Shown here piece by piece: positions 1 through 10,263 of a stretch of DNA of 51,579 nucleotides (the stretch's first letter is position 1; each line of letters starts with the position of its first letter). The notes beneath the pieces are model-generated. The model saw only the letters and a list, made by a program, of their open reading frames with translations, made no database searches and was not told where the DNA came from. Source of the DNA: Pseudomonadota bacterium (GTDB lineage Bacteria; Pseudomonadota; Gammaproteobacteria; Acidithiobacillales; Acidithiobacillaceae). A program made the translations under genes and the position numbers. The stretch lies in contig JAJYQY010000051.1 in NCBI GenBank assembly GCA_021794385.1, positions 1 through 51,579 on the forward strand, in the 5' to 3' direction.

Positions 1-2375
1 GTAGCGGGAATGCCCTCCTGTCCTCCTGGGGGCAACAGGGGCGCGATTTTTTTGACCTGATCCTGGAAGAGGCCGATCCGGTGACGGATGAGGCCTTTGT
101 GGAACCGGCGGGGGAGGGGCTGCTGGCTGCTTTGCAGCGCGATATCTTGTACCTGCGGGACGGCCCCGGAGAGGAAGGTCCCCGTGATTTGTCGGCGGCG
201 GATGTCTCGTTGCAGGTGCACGCGGCCCATAGCCCGCTGCGCGAACTGGAAATTCTGCAGGATCGCCTGCTGGACCTCTTCCAGAAAGATGCCAGCCTGC
301 AGCCCGAAGACATCCTGGTGATGACTCCGGATTTACCCCGTTATGCGCCCCTGATCGAGGCAGTCTTCGGCACGGTGCCCGAGGCGCGCCATATCCCCTA
401 TCGCGTTGCCGATGCGCCCCTGGCGGCGGTCCCCGTGGTCAGCGCCTGGGATGCCTTCCTGACCCTGCTGGATGGTTCCTGGCCGGCGAGTGCGGTGCTG
501 GATCTGCTGGAACGACCGCCGGTGGCGGAGCGTTTCGGACTCTCTCCCGAAGACCTGGCTGTTCTGCGCGGGTGGGTCCCCATGGCGGGTATCCGCTGGG
601 GGCGGGAGGCGTGGCCCCAAGGCTGGCGAGCGGGTTTGGACCGGCTTCTCCTCGGTTGCGCGCTGCCGGCGGAATCGCCCCAGCTCTTTGCCGGGCTTCT
701 GCCCCGCGGGGCCCTGGCAGCGCCGGACCAATTGCGGCTCTTGGGCACGCTGGTGGAGGTGCTTACCCAGCTCTTTGCCGCTGCCGATGCCCTGACGGCG
801 CCACGCTCCCTCGGGCAATGGGCGCGGGATCTGGTCCCGTGGCTGGAAGGGCTTTTCGCCGCTGGCGATGATCGTGAGCGCCTGCGCGGCGAACTGGCCC
901 GCCTCGGGGAGGAGGCGGAGGGCGCCGACATGCGCAGCATGCTCCCCTTTGCCGTCCTGCGTGCTCATCTGCGCGAGCGTTTGCAACAGACGGACCCGCA
1001 GCAGCCCATGCTGGCCGGGGGGGTAACCTTTGCCGCTATGGTGCCCATGCGCAGTCTGCCGGCGCGGGTGGTGGTGCTGCTTGGCCTCAACGGCGACAGT
1101 TTTCCCCGCCAGCAGCGTCAGGCCAGCTTTGATGCCATGGCCCGGGAATGGCGGCGCGGCGACCGCTCGCGGCGCCAGGATGATCGTTATCTCTTTCTGG
1201 AGGCCTTGCTTTCGGCCCGGGATTGTCTGCTGCTGAGTTATGTGGGACGGGATATTCGCGATGATAGCGAACGTCCGCCCTCGGTCCTGCTCAGCGAACT
1301 GTTGGATTATATCGACCGCCACTGGCGGGCCCCGCCGCCCCATGACCGGGCTTCCGCCGCCGTGTGCGTGCAGCATCCCTTGCAGTCTTTCAGCCGCTCG
1401 TATTTTGCGGGTGATCCACGCCTCTCCAGTTATGCCGGGGAGCTTGCCGAGGCCCTCAACCATCGCGACGCCATGGCGCCGTCCTTTGTCTCCCAGCCCT
1501 TGCCGGGGGATGCCCGGGGCGTGGTGGAACTGGCGGATTTACTGGCTTTCTGGCAGGGTCCCAGCGCGTATTTCTGCCGCCGTCGCCTGGGGATGCAGTT
1601 GCAGATGGAGGCGGACATCCCCCAGGATCAGGAGCCCTTCGTGCTCGATGGCCTGCAGGGATGGGCCTTGGAACAGGAGATCCTGCGTCTACAGCGGCAG
1701 GGCGTAGATGCCGGACAAGCGCTGGCCATCCTGGCTCAGGGAATCCTGCCCCCGGCGGGCCTGGGTGCAGTGGCATACTGGCAGCGTGAGCCCATGGTGG
1801 CGCGCTTTGCGCAACGGCTGGCGGAAACCTTGCCGGCGGCAACGCAGGCGGCGGATCTGGACCTGCTGCTGGGTGGCTACCGGCTGCAGGGAACGCTGGC
1901 CGGGATCGGCCCGGCCGGCTTGGTGCTGTGGCAACTGAGTGGGCTCAAGGCGGAGCTTTGGCTGCGTTTCTGGATCCTGCATCTGCTGGCGCAGCGGGGG
2001 GTGGGACCGAGCCGGAGCCGCTTCCTGCACCGCGATGGCTGCAGCGTGCTGCCGGCCCTGGACGCTGCGGCGGCCGAGGCCACCCTCGCTACTCTCCTGG
2101 ACTATTTTACGCAGGGACAAGGCCTCCCTTTACCCTTTTTCCCGCGCACGGCCATGGCCTATGCGGAACAGGCCTTGCAGGGTTCGCCCCCCGATCCGGC
2201 GGCCCTCCCGGCCTGGCGGGGGAATGGCCGGTCGGGGAACGGCCCGCCGGGAGAGGCCGAATCGCCTGCAGTGCGCCTGGCCTTCCGCGGCCGTGATCCG
2301 CTGCAGGATCCCTTTGCCGAGATTGCCCTGGCCGTGTGGGGGCCGCTCCTGGCCCTACGGGAGCAGCCGGAATGA
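1..2375 (+). CDS. recC: Exodeoxyribonuclease V subunit gamma (RecC), 5' truncated by window edge
   Basis: Open from nt 3 (SGNALLSSWGQQGRDFFDLILEEA...); RecC-like sequence; overlaps recB by ATGA. Confidence 0.9.
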   Translation, partial: SGNALLSSWGQQGRDFFDLILEEADPVTDEAFVEPAGEGLLAALQRDILYLRDGPGEEGPRDLSAADVSLQVHAAHSPLRELEILQDRLLDLFQKDASLQPEDILVMTPDLPRYAPLIEAVFGTVPEARHIPYRVADAPLAAVPVVSAWDAFLTLLDGSWPASAVLDLLERPPVAERFGLSPEDLAVLRGWVPMAGIRWGREAWPQGWRAGLDRLLLGCALPAESPQLFAGLLPRGALAAPDQLRLLGTLVEVLTQLFAAADALTAPRSLGQWARDLVPWLEGLFAAGDDRERLRGELARLGEEAEGADMRSMLPFAVLRAHLRERLQQTDPQQPMLAGGVTFAAMVPMRSLPARVVVLLGLNGDSFPRQQRQASFDAMAREWRRGDRSRRQDDRYLFLEALLSARDCLLLSYVGRDIRDDSERPPSVLLSELLDYIDRHWRAPPPHDRASAAVCVQHPLQSFSRSYFAGDPRLSSYAGELAEALNHRDAMAPSFVSQPLPGDARGVVELADLLAFWQGPSAYFCRRRLGMQLQMEADIPQDQEPFVLDGLQGWALEQEILRLQRQGVDAGQALAILAQGILPPAGLGAVAYWQREPMVARFAQRLAETLPAATQAADLDLLLGGYRLQGTLAGIGPAGLVLWQLSGLKAELWLRFWILHLLAQRGVGPSRSRFLHRDGCSVLPALDAAAAEATLATLLDYFTQGQGLPLPFFPRTAMAYAEQALQGSPPDPAALPAWRGNGRSGNGPPGEAESPAVRLAFRGRDPLQDPFAEIALAVWGPLLALREQPE

Positions 2376-5300
2376 GCTTTGATCCGTTGCAGGTGCCCCT
2401 GGGCGGCACCCAGCTCATCGAGGCCAGCGCCGGTACGGGCAAGACCTGGACGGTGGCCATGCTGTATTTGCGCCTGCTCCTGGAGCAGCAACGGCGTCCC
2501 GAGCAGATCCTGGTGCTGACCTTTACCCGCGCCGCCACGGCGGAGCTGCGCGAGCGCATTCGCCGACGGCTGGTGGAAGCCCTGGCGGTGGCGCGGGGGG
2601 GAGAGGCCCCGGCGGATTTCCCGGCGGCCCTCCGCAGCACCCTGCAGGAAGCAGGGGCGCAAACCATCCTGCAGTCGGCCCTGGCCGGATTTGACGGCGC
2701 GGCCATCTTCACCATTCATGCCTTTTGTCAGCGGGTCTTGCAGGATCACGCCCTGGAGGCCATGTCTCCCCTGGCGGTGGATCTCGTCGCCGATGATGGG
2801 GAACTGCGGGAGGCCCTGGCAGCGGAGTTTTACCGCCGGGAAATTGCCGAGGCCAGCCCGGCATGGAGCGCCTGGCTGGCGCACCGGCACCTGGACCCAG
2901 CGGCCCTGCTGGCCCCCCTGCGCCGCCTCCTGGGGCGTGCCCAGGCCAGGCTGCTGGCCCCCGCCGAGCCCGGCGATGGCGCGGCGGAGGAGCAGTGCTT
3001 CGTGGCCGCCATGGAAGCGGCACAGGCGTTATGGCAGCAGGGCGGGGCGGCGCGCTTGCAGGATCTTTTGGCGCCGTTGGCGGCGGCGGAAGATTTCAAG
3101 GGCAATATGTGGGATGCGAAAAAATTTTCCGGCTGGCAGCGGGAGCTGGATGCCTATCTGCATACACCCATGCCGGCCCTGCAGGATCCGCGCCTCCCGG
3201 ACGGGGTACGGCGCCTTGCCCTTTCGGGGCTGGAGGGGGCGCTAAAAAAGGGCCGCCGCATCCCGCCGCAGCCACTGCCCCTTGCCTTGGATGAACTGGT
3301 GCAGGCGGCGGACGCCCTGGCGGAACAGTATGAGCGCCGGACGGCCTGGCTGTCCTTGCGCCTGCTCGCCCATCTGCAGGAGGCGTTGCCGGCGGCCAAG
3401 GCCCTGCGCGCCGAGCGCAGTTTTGACGATGTGCTGCTGGCCCTGCGGGATGCCCTGCGGCGCGAGCCGACGGGGCCGGCCCTTGCTGCCGCCCTGCGCC
3501 AGCAGTATCCGGCGGCCCTCATCGATGAATTCCAGGACACCGATGCCGCCCAGTACCAGATCTTCCGGGCCATTTATGCTGCCGGGGAGGGGCCGGTGTT
3601 TTATGTGGGCGACCCCAAGCAGGCCATTTACCGTTTTCGCGATGCCGATATTTTTGCCTACCTCAGCGCCGCTCGGACGGCTGATCGGCGGCATACGCTC
3701 ACGCAAAACTTCCGTTCGGCCCCGGGCCTGGTGCAGGGGGTCAATGCCCTATTTGGACGGGCGGAGCGACCCTTTTTGCTGGAGCAGATCCGGTTTCAGC
3801 CGGTGCTGGCCACCGCGGGGCGCGGCGAGGAGGCGCATTTTCCGGGATTGGCTGCGCCTTGGCGTTGCGCGCTTTTGCCCAAAACGGAGGGCACGGGCAA
3901 GAAGGCCGGAGCAGAACAGGCCATCGCCCGCCATCTGGCTGCCGAGGTGGTCGAATTGCTGCAATGGGGGCGGGCAGGGCGAGCCGAGCTGCACGGCCAG
4001 CCGGTGGCGGGGCGGCACATCGCCGTTCTGGTGCAGAAACACGAGCAGGGGCGACTGATTCAGGAAAGCCTGCGCGCTGTCGGGGTGGCCAGTGCGCGGC
4101 AGGGTCAGGACAGCGTTTTTGGCAGCGCGGAGGCCGAAGATCTGGAACGTATCCTCCTCGCCATCGCCGAACCGGGTAACAGCGGTCGCCTGCATGCGGC
4201 CTTGGCGACCCCCTTATGGGGGAAGGATGCCCGGGATCTGGAGGACATGCGTCTGAACGACACCCTGGAGACGGCCGTCTGGGAGCGCGTGGACGCCTAT
4301 CGACGGCGCTGGGAACGGGATGGCTGCATGGCCATGTTCCGCCAATGGCTGCAGGGCGAGCAGGTCATGGGCCGCATGCTGCTGGGGAGCGACGGCGAGC
4401 GCCGTCTGACCAATCTCCTCCATCTGGCGGAACTCCTGCATCAGGAAGAGCAGGCACAGGGTCTGGGACGGGAGGCCCTGTTACGCTGGTTTGCCCGGCA
4501 ACGACAGGCACCGGCGGGCAGCGAGGAACACCTGCTGCGCCTGGAGAGTGACGCCGATCTGGTACAGATCCTCACCATTCACAGCGCCAAGGGTCTGCAA
4601 TTTCCCATCGTCTTTTGTCCCTTCCTGTGGTCCGACGAGCCGGGACGCAAGGATGCGGGTCCGGTCATCTGCCATGATCCCGACGACCCCCTGACCGTCC
4701 TGGCAGACTTTGGGTCGCCCCGTCAGGAGGCTTTGCGCCAGATCGCCCGGGAGGAGGAGGCCGCCGAGCGCCGGCGACTCTTGTATGTGGCCCTCACCCG
4801 CGCCCAGTATCGGCTGGTGCTGCATCTGCCCGAGGGTCTGGGCCAGCAGTCGCCCCTGGCCGGCTTGCTGGGCGGGGGTGGCAAGGATTTTTCCTGGAGG
4901 GCCGCGCTGGAGGGTCTTGCCGCCGCTGCGGTCGCCGCCGTGGCCCTCATTCCCCTGGATACCCGCGCTGATGCGCCCCGCTGGACCGGCAACACCGCTC
5001 CGCAAAACGCCTGGGCGGCGTCTTTCACCCGGCATCTGAGCATGGGCTGGCGGGTCGGTAGTTTTACGGCACTGAGCAGTGGCGGACGCGGCGAGCGCGC
5101 GGACCACGATGATGCCGCGCCCCCACCCGATCCCCTCAGCGGACCCGGCCCCGTGGCCTTTCCCCGGGGCGCCCAGGCCGGCATCTGTCTGCACAGCATC
5201 CTCCAGCGCTGGAACCCGCAACGGGGAGAAGAGGACCTGCTCGTTCATATTGATGCGGCCCTGCAGCGCTACGGTTTTGCCGGTCAGTGGCGGCAGGATT

Positions 5301-5848
5301 TGCGGCAATGGCTTCCTGCCGTAACGGCGACGCCGCTGTGGCAGGGCGGACCCGCCCTGGCCGAGATACCGCGCGTCGCGCGGTTGGCGGAGTGGGAATT
5401 TACCTTTCCCGTGAGCCGTCTGGACCCGCGGGCGCTGGCGGCCCATCTCCAGGCCGCAGGCCTCCCCTGGCAGGGCAGCGAGGAGACCCTACGCGGTTAT
5501 CTGCGCGGTTTTGTCGATCTCCTCTTTGTCCATGAGGGCCGCTATTATCTGGTGGACTACAAGTCCAATGACTTGGGTCCCCTGGAGGCCTATGGGGCCA
5601 ATGGCCTGGCGGCGGCCATGAGCGCCGGTGGCTACCATTTGCAATACCTCCTCTACACCCTGGCGGTGCAGCGATTCTTGCGCAACCGCCTGCCCGATTA
5701 TGACTATGAGCGCCACTTTGGCGGGGTCTATTACCTCTTTTTGCGCGGCATGTCGCCCCACTACCGGCCCGGCTGGGGCATCTACGCCACGCGCCCCGGC
5801 GCCGCGCTCCTGGCGGAGCTGGAGCAGATGATGGAGGGTCGGTCATGA
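2372..5848 (+). CDS. recB: Exodeoxyribonuclease V subunit beta (RecB)
   Basis: MSFDPLQVPLGGTQLIEASAGTGKTWT Walker A, UvrD-like helicase motifs, C-terminal nuclease motif GFVDLLF...YLVDYKSN...YHLQYLLY. Confidence 0.95.
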   Translation: MSFDPLQVPLGGTQLIEASAGTGKTWTVAMLYLRLLLEQQRRPEQILVLTFTRAATAELRERIRRRLVEALAVARGGEAPADFPAALRSTLQEAGAQTILQSALAGFDGAAIFTIHAFCQRVLQDHALEAMSPLAVDLVADDGELREALAAEFYRREIAEASPAWSAWLAHRHLDPAALLAPLRRLLGRAQARLLAPAEPGDGAAEEQCFVAAMEAAQALWQQGGAARLQDLLAPLAAAEDFKGNMWDAKKFSGWQRELDAYLHTPMPALQDPRLPDGVRRLALSGLEGALKKGRRIPPQPLPLALDELVQAADALAEQYERRTAWLSLRLLAHLQEALPAAKALRAERSFDDVLLALRDALRREPTGPALAAALRQQYPAALIDEFQDTDAAQYQIFRAIYAAGEGPVFYVGDPKQAIYRFRDADIFAYLSAARTADRRHTLTQNFRSAPGLVQGVNALFGRAERPFLLEQIRFQPVLATAGRGEEAHFPGLAAPWRCALLPKTEGTGKKAGAEQAIARHLAAEVVELLQWGRAGRAELHGQPVAGRHIAVLVQKHEQGRLIQESLRAVGVASARQGQDSVFGSAEAEDLERILLAIAEPGNSGRLHAALATPLWGKDARDLEDMRLNDTLETAVWERVDAYRRRWERDGCMAMFRQWLQGEQVMGRMLLGSDGERRLTNLLHLAELLHQEEQAQGLGREALLRWFARQRQAPAGSEEHLLRLESDADLVQILTIHSAKGLQFPIVFCPFLWSDEPGRKDAGPVICHDPDDPLTVLADFGSPRQEALRQIAREEEAAERRRLLYVALTRAQYRLVLHLPEGLGQQSPLAGLLGGGGKDFSWRAALEGLAAAAVAAVALIPLDTRADAPRWTGNTAPQNAWAASFTRHLSMGWRVGSFTALSSGGRGERADHDDAAPPPDPLSGPGPVAFPRGAQAGICLHSILQRWNPQRGEEDLLVHIDAALQRYGFAGQWRQDLRQWLPAVTATPLWQGGPALAEIPRVARLAEWEFTFPVSRLDPRALAAHLQAAGLPWQGSEETLRGYLRGFVDLLFVHEGRYYLVDYKSNDLGPLEAYGANGLAAAMSAGGYHLQYLLYTLAVQRFLRNRLPDYDYERHFGGVYYLFLRGMSPHYRPGWGIYATRPGAALLAELEQMMEGRS

Positions 5849-7581
5849 TCAGCCCCGATGGGGCACAGGATTTTCCCCTGGCGCGGCATTTCGCGGAGCT
5901 GCTGGGCCGTTTGGGGGCGACGGCGGTCGTACAGGACCTCGCCGCTATCCTCATGGCGCGCAGCGCGGCCGGGCATAGCTGTTTGCCTCTGGAGGCGGCG
6001 CTGCTCGCCCCCGAGGCGCAGATATCCCTGTCCCGGAGCCCGGTGCTGGGGGCGCCCGGCGACTTCCGTCCCCTCATTCTCGATGGGCAGCGCCTCTATC
6101 TCTACCGTTTTTGGGAATATGAAACCCGCCTCGCCACGGCCCTGCTGAACCGTGCCGCAGACCTGCCGGAAGTGGATGAAGGGCTGCTGCGCGCCGGCCT
6201 GCTGCGGCACTTCCCCCTGCCTGCCGGGGACCGGCAGGCAGGACTGGGGGACCAGCGTCTGGCCGCGGCGGTGGCGGTGTTGCGCCGGCTGGCCGTCATC
6301 TCCGGTGGGCCGGGGACCGGCAAGACCAGCACCGTGTTGCGCATTCTCGCCCTGTTGCTGGAACAGGACCCCCAGCGACCGCCGCGTATCGCCCTGGCGG
6401 CCCCCACCGGCAAGGCTGCCACCCGGCTGGCCGACGCCCTGCGCGCGGGCCGTCATCACCTCGATCTGCCCCCGCTGCTTGCCGCGGCCATCCCCGATGA
6501 GGCGCAAACCCTGCACCGTCTCCTGGCTTATCATCCCGAACGGGGCTTCGCCCACGACGCCGATCACCCGCTGCCCGTGGATGTAGTGGTGGTGGACGAG
6601 GCGTCCATGGTCGGGCTGGCCCTCATGGAGGCCCTCCTGCGGGCCCTGCCGGCCCATGCCCGGCTGATCCTGCTGGGGGATCGGGACCAGTTGGCTTCGG
6701 TGGAAGCAGGGGCAGTGCTGGCCGAGATCTGCGCCACGCCGGCAGGTCCTCGGCCCGATTTTGCGGCGCGTCTGAGCACGCTGACGGCGCTGCCGGTGAA
6801 CGGCGCGGGTGAGAGCCCCCTGGCCGACTGTATGGTGCATCTTCGCCATAGCTACCGTTTTGCCGCCGGCGGGAGCATCGGCCGGCTGGCCCGCGCCCTG
6901 CAGCAGGGCGCTGTCGAAGCCGCCCTGAGCATCCTGGAGGCCGAGGCCATCTGGCAGCCCTTGCCTGCAGAACAAGGCTTGGCCAGCGCATTGCTGGAGG
7001 TGGTCAGAGCTGGCTGGAAGGAGTATTTCCGGGCCTTGCAGCGGGAGGCGGAGCCCGCCCGCATCCATGCCGCCTGGGAACGCTTTCGCCTGCTCAGCGC
7101 CCTGCGCCAGGGGCCGTGGGGTGCCGAAGTGCTCAACGCCGTTCTGGACGCCCGGCTGGCCCGAGCCCCGCGGCGTGGGGCGCATTATCACGGTCGGCCG
7201 GTGATCATCCGTCAGAATGACAGCGCCCTCGGTCTTTTTAACGGCGACGTCGGCCTCACCCTGGCGCGCCAGGGACGGCTGCAGGTCTTTTTCCCGGGCC
7301 GTGAAGGATTCCGCAGCTTTGCCCCCGAACGCCTGCCCGCCCATGAGAGCGCCTGGGTGATGACCGTCCATCAATCCCAGGGCAGCGAGTTTGACGACAT
7401 CCTTCTGCTCCTGCCCGACGCCGACAACCCCGTCCTCAGCCGGGAACTCCTCTATACCGCCGTCACCCGCGCCCGCCAAGGGATCCTGCTCTGGGGTGCG
7501 GAGGCGGCCCTACGGGGCGCCCTGGCGCGGCGCATGGCGCGGGATAGCGGGCTGGAGGCGCGCCTGTGGGGTCGTTCCTAG
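5845..7581 (+). CDS. recD: Exodeoxyribonuclease V subunit alpha (RecD)
   Basis: SGGPGTGKTST Walker A, VVVVDEASMV, TVHQSQGSEFDDILLLLP; ATGA overlap with recB. Confidence 0.95.
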   Translation: MISPDGAQDFPLARHFAELLGRLGATAVVQDLAAILMARSAAGHSCLPLEAALLAPEAQISLSRSPVLGAPGDFRPLILDGQRLYLYRFWEYETRLATALLNRAADLPEVDEGLLRAGLLRHFPLPAGDRQAGLGDQRLAAAVAVLRRLAVISGGPGTGKTSTVLRILALLLEQDPQRPPRIALAAPTGKAATRLADALRAGRHHLDLPPLLAAAIPDEAQTLHRLLAYHPERGFAHDADHPLPVDVVVVDEASMVGLALMEALLRALPAHARLILLGDRDQLASVEAGAVLAEICATPAGPRPDFAARLSTLTALPVNGAGESPLADCMVHLRHSYRFAAGGSIGRLARALQQGAVEAALSILEAEAIWQPLPAEQGLASALLEVVRAGWKEYFRALQREAEPARIHAAWERFRLLSALRQGPWGAEVLNAVLDARLARAPRRGAHYHGRPVIIRQNDSALGLFNGDVGLTLARQGRLQVFFPGREGFRSFAPERLPAHESAWVMTVHQSQGSEFDDILLLLPDADNPVLSRELLYTAVTRARQGILLWGAEAALRGALARRMARDSGLEARLWGRS

Positions 7582-7631
7582 ATGGCCTCCAGGTCGTGGC
7601 CCCTGCCAAGCCTGTGGTCCAGCCGCGCACG

Positions 7632-8759
7632 CTATTTATAACGCAGCAAATACCGCCACTCGAAGGCCCGTTTGACGGTGTGCCAGAGAGGGTTGGGGAG
7701 AACGCTGGCGCGTTTGCTGTCGCGGTAGACCATGATGCCGCTGTCGAGGGTGTCGATGATGCAGACCAGCTCTTCCTTGAAGGGCTGGTCCGGGGCCTTG
7801 CCGTGCATCTGGGCGATGAGGCTGGCCACGGCGGTTTCGGCCTGCAGGTCGGCGGCGTGCCCTTGCTTGGGCAGCCAGTCGGCGGTGCCGGCGTAGCTGC
7901 CGTTATCACCGGCCACAAAGACCCCCGGGTGGTCCTGCACCTGGCAGTAGCGGTCGGCCTGGATGAAACCGCCGGGGGACAGGGGCAGGCCGCTGTTGGC
8001 CAGCCACTCGGGGCCGGTCACGCCGGGCATGAAGAGGATGAGATCGGCGTCGATGTCGCCGCCTTCGGTCTGGACCTTTTTGGTCTCGAAGCCGGTGATC
8101 TTGTGGCCGAGGTGGGCGCGGATGCCGCGTTTTTCCATTTCTCCCAGGATGCCCGTCACGGCCTTGGGCCCCAGGCGATTGCCGGGTTCCTGCATGGGGT
8201 TGAAGAAGACCAGGTCTATCTGCTGGCGCTTGCCCAGGCGCTTGAGGTGGGTGTCCAGACCGAAGAGGAGCTCGAAGATGGGACCGCCACGCACGGCGGG
8301 CGCTTCGAGGGGGTTGCCGCCAAAGCCCAGGGCGACGGTCCCTTTATCCAGGAGCGCCAGCCGATCGCGTATGGCTTCGGCGGCCTCTATGCCGTCGCAG
8401 ATGGCGATGCTGTGCTCGATGCCCGGGAGCTTTTTGATGCCACGCCCGCCACTGGCAATGATGAGGGCGTCATTGCGGACTTCGCCCGTATCGGTGACGA
8501 CGGTACGTCCGCCATCCTTGAGGCCGGTGACGCGGCCCTGGTGAAACTGTACTTTCTTGCGTGCAAAAAAGCGTTCCAGGGGGATGCGCAGATCCTCGCC
8601 GCGGCGCAGGCCGACGGGGATCCAGATGAGGCTGGGGTAGTAAATGAATTCGGCCTTGGGGGCGATCAGCGTGATTTCGGCATCCGGCAACTGCCGGCGC
8701 AGGGCGCGAACGGCGGTAAGGCCGCCGAAACCGGCGCCGATGATGGTGATTTTTGCCAT
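7632..8759 (-). CDS. Sulfide:quinone reductase-like FAD/NAD(P)-dependent oxidoreductase
   Basis: N-terminal GAGFGGL dinucleotide-binding motif; SQR/NDH-2-like organisation with GVFVAGDN motif. Confidence 0.8.
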   Translation of the reverse strand: MAKITIIGAGFGGLTAVRALRRQLPDAEITLIAPKAEFIYYPSLIWIPVGLRRGEDLRIPLERFFARKKVQFHQGRVTGLKDGGRTVVTDTGEVRNDALIIASGGRGIKKLPGIEHSIAICDGIEAAEAIRDRLALLDKGTVALGFGGNPLEAPAVRGGPIFELLFGLDTHLKRLGKRQQIDLVFFNPMQEPGNRLGPKAVTGILGEMEKRGIRAHLGHKITGFETKKVQTEGGDIDADLILFMPGVTGPEWLANSGLPLSPGGFIQADRYCQVQDHPGVFVAGDNGSYAGTADWLPKQGHAADLQAETAVASLIAQMHGKAPDQPFKEELVCIIDTLDSGIMVYRDSKRASVLPNPLWHTVKRAFEWRYLLRYK

Positions 8760-8863
8760 GTTCTTCCTCCCGGCTACAGGTCATGGAAGGACGCCCCATC
8801 GTTCTGCGACGGGCCGCCCGGGACAAGCGTCGTAACCATCCTACGCAATGGCAAGAGGCAGGG

Positions 8864-9547
8864 CTATCCCCGCCGCCGGTAAACCAGATCAAAGCTGCGA
8901 TGGCCGAGTCGTTCACCGCGCCGCTCGAAGCGGGTGGGGATGCGGTTGGCGGGGCGGGGGGCGAAGTGACCGGGGTCGGCCGTGTTGACGAGATTTGGCT
9001 CGGCATCAAGTACCGAGAGCATGTGCTGGGCGTAAGCCTCCCAGTCGGTGGCGAGCTGTAGTTCACCGCCGGCGGCGAGCACGCGCGCCAGGGTGGCGGC
9101 AAAGGCAGGCTGGATGAGGCGGCGTTTGTGATGGCGTTTTTTCGGCCAGGGGTCGGGGAACTGGATGATAATGGCCTGCAGACAGCCATCGGGCAGGGTA
9201 GCGAGCCATGGCGCCGCGTCGTCCTTGAGGATGCGGAGGTTGTGCACTTCCTCATCGCGCATGCGCAGCAGCAGGGCCCCCACCCCCGGACCGTGGACCT
9301 CGGCGCCGATGCAGCCCCAGTCGGGGCGGCTGGCGGCCAGGGCGGCCAGATGTTCGCCGTTGCCAAAGCCGATTTCCAGCGCCAGAGGCCGCCCATCGCC
9401 CCAAGGATGAGTCCAGGGGGTTGCCGGATCGACCCGATAGCGAGGCAGGAGCGTCTGCAATAGGCCACCCTGAGCGTTGGTAAGACGACCCTGGCGCAGC
9501 ACAAAGCTGCGCATGGGACGATGCGGACTATTGAGGACATGGCTCAT
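8864..9547 (-). CDS. trmB: tRNA (guanine-N7-)-methyltransferase
   Basis: LEIGFGNGEHLA, FPDPWPKKRHHKRRL, TDWEAYAQHML motifs. Confidence 0.95.
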   Translation of the reverse strand: MSHVLNSPHRPMRSFVLRQGRLTNAQGGLLQTLLPRYRVDPATPWTHPWGDGRPLALEIGFGNGEHLAALAASRPDWGCIGAEVHGPGVGALLLRMRDEEVHNLRILKDDAAPWLATLPDGCLQAIIIQFPDPWPKKRHHKRRLIQPAFAATLARVLAAGGELQLATDWEAYAQHMLSVLDAEPNLVNTADPGHFAPRPANRIPTRFERRGERLGHRSFDLVYRRRG

Positions 9548-9562
9548 GGCAGGCGTTATAGC
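9539..9562 (+). repeat. Left flanking direct repeat of trmB-purE island
   Basis: ATGGCTCATGGCAGGCGTTATAGC; 23/24 identical to 11953-11976. Confidence 0.85.
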
Positions 9563-9583
9563 ATTGGGAAAACGTAAACAAAA

Positions 9584-9597
9584 ACAATGTACATTGT
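9584..9597. promoter_or_regulatory. Perfect 14-bp palindrome ACAATGTACATTGT
   Basis: Read directly; ~20 bp inside the left island repeat and upstream of trmB. Confidence 0.45.
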
Positions 9598-9865
9598 ATC
9601 GACCTCCTGGCCGTTGTCACCAATCCGTCACACTGCGTGTAAAAACGTGCTTCACCAAAGAAAGCCCCATCATACGCTGACGGGGTCTTGTCCATCCGGT
9701 AATCGCGCAACAGTTCGCCACTTACCTTGCCGTGGCGTTGATATAATCCATCAACTGCCGTGTCAGTTCCAGCCGGTCCTCCGCACGCCCTGGTGCCCGG
9801 TCCTCTCCAGGAACTTCCGGGCCGCGTCCGCATCGACTTCCAGCAAAATACGGCTGCGTGACCAG

Positions 9866-9894
9866 TTGCTCACCTATACCCATATAGGTATAAT
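9866..9894 (+). promoter_or_regulatory. Candidate sigma-70 promoter with embedded operator for the toxin-antitoxin module
   Basis: TTGCTC - 17 bp - TATAAT, with inverted repeat ACCTATA-CCCA-TATAGGT (9872-9889) in the spacer. Confidence 0.6.
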
Positions 9895-9900
9895 CCTGCC

Positions 9901-10263
9901 ATGGGCTCCGGCAGGAAAAAACTGGAATGGGTAGGGTCTGCGAAAAAAAGACCTCAAGGCTTTGCCGGAAGCCGTGCAGGATATTTTTGGCTATGCGCTG
10001 TTTCTGGCCCAGGCTGGCGGCAAGCACCATCAGGCCAAGCCTCCAGGGCTTTGGGTCCCTGGCGTGCTCGAAGTGGTTGAGGAGTTCGATAAGGACACCT
10101 TATAGACCCGTGTATACGGTGAGCTTTGCCAACGCCGTGGATGTGCTGCACTGCTTCAAGTAAGAAGTCCACGCAGGGCAAAGAGACGCCGAAGCCGGAT
10201 ATGGATTTGATACGCACCCGTTTGCAGGCGGCGGCAAGGCACGCCAAGGATCAGCGAAAATGA
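9901..10263 (+). pseudogene. Decayed HigB/RelE-like (Gp49/DUF891-type) toxin
   Basis: Joining frames gives MGSGRKKLEWVGSAKK/DLKALPEAVQDIFGYALFLAQAGGKHHQAKP/LQGFG/GVLEVVEEFDKDT/YRPVYTVSFANAVDVLHCFK/KKSTQGKETPKPDMDLIRTRLQAAARHAKDQRK; several indels. Confidence 0.75.

Noticed and set aside
333-1463. 376-aa minus-strand ORF opposite recC
   Set aside because: Shadow ORF in GC-rich DNA; the plus strand encodes recognisable RecC.
5782-7479. 565-aa minus-strand ORF opposite recD
   Set aside because: Antisense to clear RecD; low-complexity, no domain motifs.
7566-8882. 438-aa plus-strand ORF
   Set aside because: Antisense of the SQR-like gene; composition typical of a reverse-frame artefact.
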